Source of the DNA: JBGLNJ01 sp964353405
Lineage (GTDB): Bacteria; Chloroflexota; Anaerolineae; Fen-1058
DNA: 32,499 bases
NCBI GenBank assembly: GCA_964353405.1
Contig: CAYGWJ010000292.1
Span: 1 to 32,499, forward strand
Direction: 5' to 3'
The notes beneath the pieces are model-generated. The model was not told the origin of the DNA. It did not search any database and saw only the letters and a program-made list of their open reading frames with translations. Numbering within the stretch: position 1 is the stretch's first letter; each line of letters begins with the position of its first letter. Below are positions 15,884 through 21,358 of this stretch, piece by piece. The position numbers and the translations under genes are program-made.

Positions 15884-16735
15884 ATGACTAGCCGTATTCC
15901 AAAGCCCGTGATGCTGGCTGTCGTTCTGCTGACCATCGCCAGCCTGATACTGACGGCGTGCCAGGCCGCCGCGCCCAAGGACCTGTTGAGCACCATCAAG
16001 GCGCGCGGCGTGATGCGCGTTTCGTCGGACCCGAATTACAAGCCGCAAAGCTTTTTGAACGAGACCACCAAGGAACTGGATGGCTTTGACATTGATGTGT
16101 CCAAGGACGTCGCCAAGCGGCTGGGCGTCAAGGTCGAGTTCGTCACGCCGGACTGGGACACTATCGTCGCCGCCAACTGGGGAGGCCGCTGGGACGTCTC
16201 CATCGGCTCGATGACGATCACCGCCGACCGCAAGAAGGTGTTGTTCTTTAGCACGCCGTACTATTACACGCCCGCGCAATTCGCCGCGCCGAAAGACAGC
16301 CCCCTCAACAGCCTGGACGACCTCGTCGGCAAGATGGTCTGCGTCGGCTCCGGCACCACCTACGATGACTATCTCAACGGCAAGCTGACGCTGGAGGGCG
16401 AAAAGATCATCAAACAGGTCCAGGGTGTCAAGATGACGACATTCTCGACGGATTCCGAGTGCATTCAAGCCTTGCAGGCCGGGCGCAAGGACTTTGAAGC
16501 CGTGCTGACGGCACAGCCGACGATCGAGGACGCCGTCAAGAGCGGCGTGCAGCTCAAGAAGATCGGCGCCCCGGTGTACTATGAAGCGCTGGCCGCGGCG
16601 ATGGACCAAAAGGTTCCCAACAGCGATAGCTTTGTTCAGGCCGTGAGCAAGGCCATTGACGATATGCACAAAGATGGCACGCTGACCACCTTCTCGATGA
16701 AATGGTATGGCGTGGAGCTGACCAAGAAGCAGTAA
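15884..16735 (+). CDS. Amino-acid ABC transporter substrate-binding lipoprotein
   Basis: 283 residues from ATG 15884, after TGGAGGAG with 5-6 nt spacing. The N-terminus is a lipoprotein signal: basic MTSRIPKP, a hydrophobic core, and lipobox LTAC with C26 lipidated. The rest is the family 3 solute-binding fold (SBP_bac_3): an early GVMRVSSDPNYKP strand, then FDIDVSKDVAKRLGVKVEFV and a DWDTIVAANWGGRWDVSIG block. It is anchored outside the cell and delivers a polar amino acid to the permease. The exact ligand cannot be read from the sequence. It is the first gene of a three-gene operon; a strong hairpin separates it from the permease. Confidence 0.93.
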   Translation: MTSRIPKPVMLAVVLLTIASLILTACQAAAPKDLLSTIKARGVMRVSSDPNYKPQSFLNETTKELDGFDIDVSKDVAKRLGVKVEFVTPDWDTIVAANWGGRWDVSIGSMTITADRKKVLFFSTPYYYTPAQFAAPKDSPLNSLDDLVGKMVCVGSGTTYDDYLNGKLTLEGEKIIKQVQGVKMTTFSTDSECIQALQAGRKDFEAVLTAQPTIEDAVKSGVQLKKIGAPVYYEALAAAMDQKVPNSDSFVQAVSKAIDDMHKDGTLTTFSMKWYGVELTKKQ

Positions 16736-16750
16736 TCCTCAAACACGGAC

Positions 16751-16781
16751 GGGGGGCGGAGACACTTGTCTCCGCCCTCCC
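16751..16781 (+). promoter_or_regulatory. Intra-operon hairpin between binding protein and permease
   Basis: A perfect 10-bp stem GGGCGGAGAC (16754-16763) / GTCTCCGCCC (16768-16777) with a 4-nt loop, extended by GGG/CCC across one bulged T. No T-run follows. It fits a partial terminator or mRNA-stabilising hairpin that keeps binding protein in excess over the membrane components, as in many ABC operons. Confidence 0.65.
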
Positions 16782-16844
16782 GTACTGCATCACAAGCCGA
16801 CATGGCGCAACGCGGTCGGCTCACTCTCAGTGGAGGTGAGTCCA

Positions 16845-17675
16845 ATGGCAGTAGCACAAGCAACCATGCCGCGGGACGAAATGGCCGAGGCCGAAGTCAG
16901 GCGAGAAGTACAGGCCAAGCTCAGCTTCCTGGCCTGGACGGCGGCAGCCTGGGTCGGCATCTTTGCCCTGATCATCATGTTCCTTTCCTTTATCAAGCTG
17001 GACTTTGGTTTTATCGTCCAGTGGCTGCCCTTTATCGTGGCCGGCATCCCGATGACGTTGTTTGTCTCGGTGGCGTCCATCGTGCTGGCCGTCTTGCTGG
17101 CGTTCATCGGCGCCTTGGGACGACTTTCGCGCAATCCCCTGTTTTTCGGCTCAGCCACGTTCTATGTCTCGATCATTCGAGGCACGCCCCTCCTCGTCCA
17201 GGTCTTTATGTGGTTCCTGGGGTTGCCGCAGGTCAAGATACCCTTCATCGCCCCCGACGGCATCGTGCTGCCGGCGCTGCTGGCGGGCATCCTGGCGCTG
17301 GCGGTTTGCTATGGCGCGTACATGACCGAAACCTTCCGCGCTGGGATCCAATCCATCAGCAAAGGCCAGACCGAAGCGGCGGTGGCGCTGGGGATGACCC
17401 GCTCGCAGACCATGCGCCGGATCATTTTGCCGCAGGCCGTCCGCATCGTCATCCCGCCCATCGGCAACGAGTTCATCGCCATGACCAAAGACAGCGTGAT
17501 GGTGTCGTTCATGGGTGTGTGGGAGCTGTTCTTCCGCGCGCAAAGGGTGGGCCGCCAGTATTACCGCAATTTCGAGACGCTGCTACTCGCCGCACTGTTC
17601 TACTGGATCATGCAGATCATACTGCAGTCCATCCAGTCCCGCATTGAAACGCGCATGGCGCGAGGAGATCGCTGA
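16845..17675 (+). CDS. Amino-acid ABC transporter permease (His/Glu/Gln/Arg type)
   Basis: 276 residues from ATG 16845, with GGAGGTGA 5 nt upstream. An in-frame GTG at 16830 is part of the ribosome site and is less likely. The inner-membrane component has about five or six hydrophobic segments. The ATPase-coupling EAA loop reads EAAVALGMTRSQTMRRIILP, then QAVRIVIPPIGNEFI. SIIRGTPLLVQVF is typical of the HEQRo family (TIGR01726). The N-terminus carries an extra charged stretch of about 30 residues. Its stop overlaps the ATPase start by one base (TGATG). With only one permease gene, the channel is presumably a homodimer. Confidence 0.95.
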   Translation: MAVAQATMPRDEMAEAEVRREVQAKLSFLAWTAAAWVGIFALIIMFLSFIKLDFGFIVQWLPFIVAGIPMTLFVSVASIVLAVLLAFIGALGRLSRNPLFFGSATFYVSIIRGTPLLVQVFMWFLGLPQVKIPFIAPDGIVLPALLAGILALAVCYGAYMTETFRAGIQSISKGQTEAAVALGMTRSQTMRRIILPQAVRIVIPPIGNEFIAMTKDSVMVSFMGVWELFFRAQRVGRQYYRNFETLLLAALFYWIMQIILQSIQSRIETRMARGDR

Positions 17676-18460
17676 TGGCTACCTCAACCCCCATCGTCCG
17701 CGTTCGGGATATCCATAAATATTTCGGCCGCCACCATGTTCTGCAGGGCATCTCGTTCGATGTCTACGCACGTCAAGTAGTGTGCATCATCGGCCCGAGC
17801 GGATCTGGCAAATCCACGATCTTGCGCTGCATGAACTTTTTGGAAGAGCCGACCGCCGGCTCGATTGAAGTGGACGGCGTCGTGGTACGGGCCAAAGAAA
17901 AAGCCAAAGACCGCGATGACCGCGTCCGCAAGATTCGCACGTCAGCGGGAATGGTGTTTCAGGAATTTAACCTCTTTCCGCACATGAGCGTGATTGACAA
18001 CATTATCGAAGCCCCGGTCGGGGTCAAGGGGATGCCCCGCGACGAGGCCATCGCGATCGGCGAAAAATACCTGGCCAAGGTCGGGCTGATGGAAAAGCGC
18101 GACGAGTACCCGGCGCGGCTTTCCGGCGGGCAAAAGCAGCGTGTAGCCATCGCCCGCGCGCTGTCCATGCAGCCGAAGGTGATGCTGTTTGACGAGCCGA
18201 CCTCGGCGCTCGACCCTGAGCTGATCGGCGAGGTGCTCAACGTGATGAACGAGCTGGCCCATGAAGGAACGACCATGATTGTCGTCACGCACGAGATGGG
18301 CTTTGCCAGTGAGGCCGCCAACCGGATCCTCTTTATCAACGAAGGTTTGATTGCGGAAGACGGCCCGCCGGAGCAGCTCTTTATTTCGCCCAAGGAGCCT
18401 CGCACGCGCCAGTTCTTGCAGCGATTGCTTGAGGGCGCAGAAGGGCGCGGGAAAAAGTAG
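17675..18460 (+). CDS. Amino-acid ABC transporter ATP-binding protein (GlnQ-like)
   Basis: 261 residues. Walker A GPSGSGKST (40-48), Q-loop Q96 in MVFQEFNLFPH, signature LSGGQKQR (149-156), Walker B VMLFDEP (169-175), D-loop SALDPE, H-loop H206. The FNLFPHMSVIDNI text is typical of polar amino-acid importers. A short charged insert (RAKEKAKDRDDRVRK, about 72-86) precedes the Q-loop. It couples ATP hydrolysis to the permease at the membrane's inner face. The start overlaps the permease stop, so translation is coupled. The operon ends at the following terminator. Confidence 0.95.
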   Translation: MATSTPIVRVRDIHKYFGRHHVLQGISFDVYARQVVCIIGPSGSGKSTILRCMNFLEEPTAGSIEVDGVVVRAKEKAKDRDDRVRKIRTSAGMVFQEFNLFPHMSVIDNIIEAPVGVKGMPRDEAIAIGEKYLAKVGLMEKRDEYPARLSGGQKQRVAIARALSMQPKVMLFDEPTSALDPELIGEVLNVMNELAHEGTTMIVVTHEMGFASEAANRILFINEGLIAEDGPPEQLFISPKEPRTRQFLQRLLEGAEGRGKK

Positions 18461-18475
18461 TTCAACTCCTAAAAC

Positions 18476-18508
18476 AAAAACGCCCGGCCGTTTGGGTCGG
18501 GCGTTTTT
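18476..18508 (+). terminator. Intrinsic terminator of the ABC operon
   Basis: AAAAACGCCCG (18476-18486) pairs with CGGGCGTTTTT (18498-18508), with further inner pairs including one G-T. The stem ends directly in a T5 run, 16 bp after the ATPase stop. Confidence 0.92.
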
Positions 18509-18598
18509 GTGTGATACCACTCTTGCCGGCCACACACTCCACATCGTCTCGCACGACCTGGTTCACGCAGCCCGATTGGCGCGACAGTTGAGCGGCAA

Positions 18599-18981
18599 AT
18601 GAATCAACCCACCTTGACCTGTGAGCAACTGGAACAAAACTGCATCGCCTGGGCGCAAGCCCAATCTGACATCCGCGCTGCCATCGTCGTCGGTTCGAGG
18701 GCGGCCTCAAGGCTGATTTCGTTTTCACGCTCGCTGAGGGTAAAAGTCTGCAGCAGATGATGGAGGCCAGCCCCTATCGGGATGTCTATGAGCTTGTGGA
18801 CGCGCTCAATCGTGTCTGGCTCAGCGCGGGGCGTATCGCCAGGTTCGTGAAGCGCGGCGACCTGTGGCGCGCGACAGTGGAATGCGATGGCGAACTCCAC
18901 GAACACTTGCTCACCCTGCTCGAATGGCACGCTCGGGCCACACGCGGGCCTGACCGTGATAACTGGCACGAAGGGCGCTTT
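18599..18981 (+). pseudogene. Nucleotidyltransferase (aminoglycoside adenylyltransferase-like) remnant
   Basis: Two pieces of one gene remain. From ATG 18599 the first reads WAQAQSDIRAAIVVGSRA, the start of an ANT-type nucleotidyltransferase up to the GSR motif, and runs into a stop at 18760. The second, in another frame from about 18690, reads GGLKADFVFTLAEG, then LNRVWLSAGRIARFVKRGDL, HLLTLLEWHARATRGPD and NWHEGRF, the typical second half. The catalytic Asp region between the two is deleted. The second piece is in frame with, and continuous into, the creatininase gene. It cannot be a working enzyme. Just upstream (18520-18602) another short fragment ends in SHDLVHAARLARQLSGK. Confidence 0.7.
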
Positions 18982-19731
18982 ATGAAAGAATGGAAGGGCG
19001 TGTTGCTGCAAGACCTGACCTGGATCGAGGCGGAGAGAATCCTCACCGACAAAACTATTGTCGTCATCCCGCTCGGCGCGGCGGCCAAGGAACATGGCCC
19101 GCATCTCAGGCTCAAGAACGATTGGACGCTGGTCGAATACCTAAAGGCGCGTGTGCTGCATGAAGCTGATGTGGTGATTGCGCCGACGGTCGCCTACCAT
19201 TTCTATCCGGCTTTCCTTGAATACCCAGGCTCGGTCTCGCTCCGGCTCGAGACGGCGCGCGACCTTATTGTGGATATTTGCACAAGCCTGGCCCGCTACG
19301 GGCCGCGCCGCTTTTACGTGCTCAACACGGGTGTGTCTACTCTTCGGGCGCTGGAACCGGCGGCTCATGAAATGGCAAAGGTTGGAATCCTCTTGCGCTA
19401 CACCAACATTCTGCAAGTGGCCGGCCCCGTCGAAAAAGCGATTTCGCAACAGGAAGGCGGCACGCACGCGGACGAGATCGAGACTTCGATGATGCTTTAC
19501 ATCGCGCCGGATTCGGTGGACATGAGCCAGGCGGCCAAAGACTATCATCCGGGCCAAGGTGGACTGACGCGCGACCCGCAGGGTAAAGGCGCCTATTCTC
19601 CCACCGGCATCTATGGCGATGCCACTCTCGCCACACGCGAGAAGGGAGAAATAGTGGTCGAGGCCATCGTAGCTGGCATCCTCCAGGACATCGAAGCATT
19701 GCGCCAGAGTGATCCTTCCAGTGGCTCTTGA
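18982..19731 (+). CDS. Creatininase-family amidohydrolase-like protein
   Basis: 249 residues from ATG 18982. The upstream frame is open to 18757 but encodes the unrelated nucleotidyltransferase remnant, so I place the start at MKEWKG; AAGGG lies 7 nt upstream. The fold is supported by LQDLTW, IPLGAAAKEHGPHLRLKND (30-47: ligands E37, H39 and D47) and GGTHADEIETSMML (159-172). The family includes creatinine amidohydrolase and mycofactocin MftE, with a binuclear metal centre. The block normally reading NGHxxN, which holds two more metal ligands, is NTGVST here (115-120). Either this is a divergent subfamily or the centre is incomplete. Substrate unknown. Confidence 0.8.
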   Translation: MKEWKGVLLQDLTWIEAERILTDKTIVVIPLGAAAKEHGPHLRLKNDWTLVEYLKARVLHEADVVIAPTVAYHFYPAFLEYPGSVSLRLETARDLIVDICTSLARYGPRRFYVLNTGVSTLRALEPAAHEMAKVGILLRYTNILQVAGPVEKAISQQEGGTHADEIETSMMLYIAPDSVDMSQAAKDYHPGQGGLTRDPQGKGAYSPTGIYGDATLATREKGEIVVEAIVAGILQDIEALRQSDPSSGS

Positions 19732-19873
19732 GGGATAACGTTCACGTTTTGTGCCGCACGGTTGTGCGGTGCGCTTCACGTTTCACGTCTTACGTGGTAC
19801 ACTTGTCTTGCGTCATGCCGCTGCGATCCGAACGGCGCACTCCAACCCCACGTGGGAACAGGAAAACAAGCTA
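19732..19873. repeat. Intergenic stretch with hairpin and CACGTTT repeats
   Basis: Contains the perfect hairpin CCGCAC-GGTT-GTGCGG (19754-19769), which may end the creatininase transcript though no T-run follows. It also has several TTCACGTTT units; GTTTCACGTCTTACG at 19780-19794 matches 14 of 15 bases at 21326-21340. No gene is seen. Confidence 0.6.
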
Positions 19874-19957
19874 ATGGCAAAAACAGCGTACACCATTGAC
19901 TACGCTGAAGGCGTCGGCGGAGACCTGTCAAACCTGCGCGCGGAGGAAATACTATGA
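19874..19957 (+). pseudogene. RelE-type toxin fragment
   Basis: 27 codons, MAKTAYTIDYAEGVGGDLSN, then LRAEEIL. This resembles the first strand and helix of RelE/ParE toxins (YxIxYxxxVxxDLxxLR). A complete toxin has about 85-95 residues, so the catalytic part is missing. Its stop overlaps the antitoxin start by ATGA, as in an intact toxin-antitoxin operon, so the fragment looks like an internal deletion that kept the operon junction. Confidence 0.5.
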
Positions 19958-20202
19958 TCAAGATGGATCTGAGACAGGCAACTTTGGATACTTGCGTCAA
20001 CGACGCCCAGCGCGAGCGCATCGTCCTCACCCGCAATGGCAAGCCAGTCGCGCTTATCATTGGCGTCGAAGGAATGGACGAAGAGCAATTACAGTTGGGC
20101 AGCAGCGACAAGTTTTGGAGACTCGTTGCAGAACGACGCACACAAAAGACAATGACTCGCGCCCAATTGGAGCAAAGTATCAAGAGTGCAGGCCGAAGAT
20201 AA
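19954..20202 (+). CDS. Phd/YefM-like antitoxin (apparently without its toxin)
   Basis: 82 residues. The core ERIVLTRNGKPVALIIGVEG is the typical strand-turn of the Phd/YefM fold, followed by the tail TNPxFxxLIExxR-like region (LGSSDKFWRLVAERRTQ) and a helical end. Antitoxins of this kind neutralise a RelE-type toxin and autoregulate. The start overlaps the toxin fragment by 4 bp, and GGAGG is 6-8 nt upstream. Since the only adjacent toxin is a 27-codon fragment, it is an orphan here. The N-terminus (MDLRQATLDTCV) is less regular than usual. Confidence 0.7.
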   Translation: MIKMDLRQATLDTCVNDAQRERIVLTRNGKPVALIIGVEGMDEEQLQLGSSDKFWRLVAERRTQKTMTRAQLEQSIKSAGRR

Positions 20203-20214
20203 CACCCGATTTTT

Positions 20215-20289
20215 CCACGAAGAGAAAGTACATGAAGGAGCGATGGCTTTGTTCCTTCGTGTCCTTGTATATTTAGAGTAGCTTCGTGG
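20215..20289. repeat. Imperfect palindromic repeat, CCACGAAG...CTTCGTGG type
   Basis: A 75-bp element bounded by CCACGAAG (20215-20222) and CTTCGTGG (20282-20289), with internal GAAGGA/TCCTTC complementarity. The same termini, the preceding T-run and the following ATAAC recur at 31152-31212. It lies in the leader of trpS. Confidence 0.7.
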
Positions 20290-20307
20290 ATAACCATAGG
20301 AGCAACC

Positions 20308-21285
20308 ATGAAAGGTCGAGTCTTTTCCGGCGCGCGCCCCACCGGGCGGCAACATCTGGGCAACTATCTCGGCGCGATCCAAAACTATGTCGCGCTGCAA
20401 GACGATTACGAGTGCGTCTATTGCGTGGTGGACTGGCACGCGCTCACCACGCTGCGCGATACCGAGCACCTGCGCGAGTGGACGGCTGAGATGGTCTTGG
20501 ACTGGCTGGCGGCCGGGATGGACCCGGCGCGCGGGACGATCATCTTTGTCCAGAGCCACGTGCCGGAAGTGACGCAACTGCACCTGGCGCTTTCGATGGT
20601 GACGCCGTTCGGCAAGCTGGAAGATTTGCCTACGTTCAAGGATAAAGTCCGCCAGCAGCCGGATAATGTGAACTATGGCCTGCTCGGCTATCCCGTGTTG
20701 ATGGCCGCCGACATTACGCTTTACAAAGCCACGCACGTGCCGGTGGGCGAAGATCAGGCGCCGCACATCGAGTTCGCGCGCGAGTGCGTGCGCTCGTTCA
20801 ACTATCACTTTGGGCAGGTTTTGGTCGAGCCGCAGGCCGTCCACACACAATTCCGCCGCGTGATGGGCACCGACGGCGTGAACAAGATGTCCAAGTCGCT
20901 CAACAACCACATCGAGCTGGCTGCCACAGCGGAGGAGACGCAGGCGCGTGTGATGACGATGGTCACCGACCCGGCCCGCCAGCGCCGCAACGATCCCGGC
21001 CACCCGGAAGTCTGCAACGTCTTTTCGCTCCACCAGTTCTTTTCGCCGCAGCAGGTGGCGCAAATAAAAGTGGACTGCCGCAGCGCTGGCATCGGCTGTG
21101 TGGATTGCAAAAAACTGTTCGCCAAGAATCTCAACACCCACCTTGCCCCGTTCCGGGAAAAGCGCGCCGCGCTGGCTGCGCAGCCGAATCTGGTCTGGGA
21201 TGTGCTGGCCGAGGGCGCTCGCCGCGCGCAAGCCATCGCCGGGCCGGTGCTGGCGGAAGTGAAAGCCGCGATTGGACTGCCGTAA
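20308..21285 (+). CDS. trpS: Tryptophanyl-tRNA synthetase with predicted 4Fe-4S site
   Basis: Class I synthetase that charges tRNA-Trp; 325 residues, the normal size. HLGNY (16-20) is the HIGH motif and NKMSKS (192-197) the KMSKS loop. ATG 20308 has AGGAG 6 nt upstream. The cysteines C236, C257, C264 and C267 form C-x20-C-x6-C-x2-C. This is close to the C-x22-C-x6-C-x2-C motif that binds a 4Fe-4S cluster near the anticodon site in Thermotoga maritima TrpRS. Such a cluster is oxygen-sensitive, fitting an anaerobic lifestyle. It is followed by a repeat and priA. Confidence 0.97.
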   Translation: MKGRVFSGARPTGRQHLGNYLGAIQNYVALQDDYECVYCVVDWHALTTLRDTEHLREWTAEMVLDWLAAGMDPARGTIIFVQSHVPEVTQLHLALSMVTPFGKLEDLPTFKDKVRQQPDNVNYGLLGYPVLMAADITLYKATHVPVGEDQAPHIEFARECVRSFNYHFGQVLVEPQAVHTQFRRVMGTDGVNKMSKSLNNHIELAATAEETQARVMTMVTDPARQRRNDPGHPEVCNVFSLHQFFSPQQVAQIKVDCRSAGIGCVDCKKLFAKNLNTHLAPFREKRAALAAQPNLVWDVLAEGARRAQAIAGPVLAEVKAAIGLP

Positions 21286-21294
21286 AATGTGATG

Positions 21295-21340
21295 CGTGAA
21301 ACGTGAAACGCGAGTCACGCACCATGTTTCACGTTTTACG
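21295..21340. repeat. Inverted repeat of the GTTTCACGTTTTACG family
   Basis: CGTGAAACGTGAAAC (21295-21309) faces GTTTCACGTTTTACG (21326-21340), pairing 14 of 15 across 16 nt. It sits between trpS and priA and is related to 19780-19794. It may act as a transcription end or be a dispersed repeat. Confidence 0.65.
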
Positions 21341-21358
21341 CGGCAACTGCGGTCAACC

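Noticed and set aside
18757..18981. Start of the creatininase protein at ATG 18757
   Set aside because: The first 75 residues belong to the nucleotidyltransferase family; a fusion protein is possible but not the simplest reading.
21296..21358. PriA start at 21296
   Set aside because: The extra residues are encoded by the palindromic repeat; MLYADVAVLTP is the normal PriA opening.
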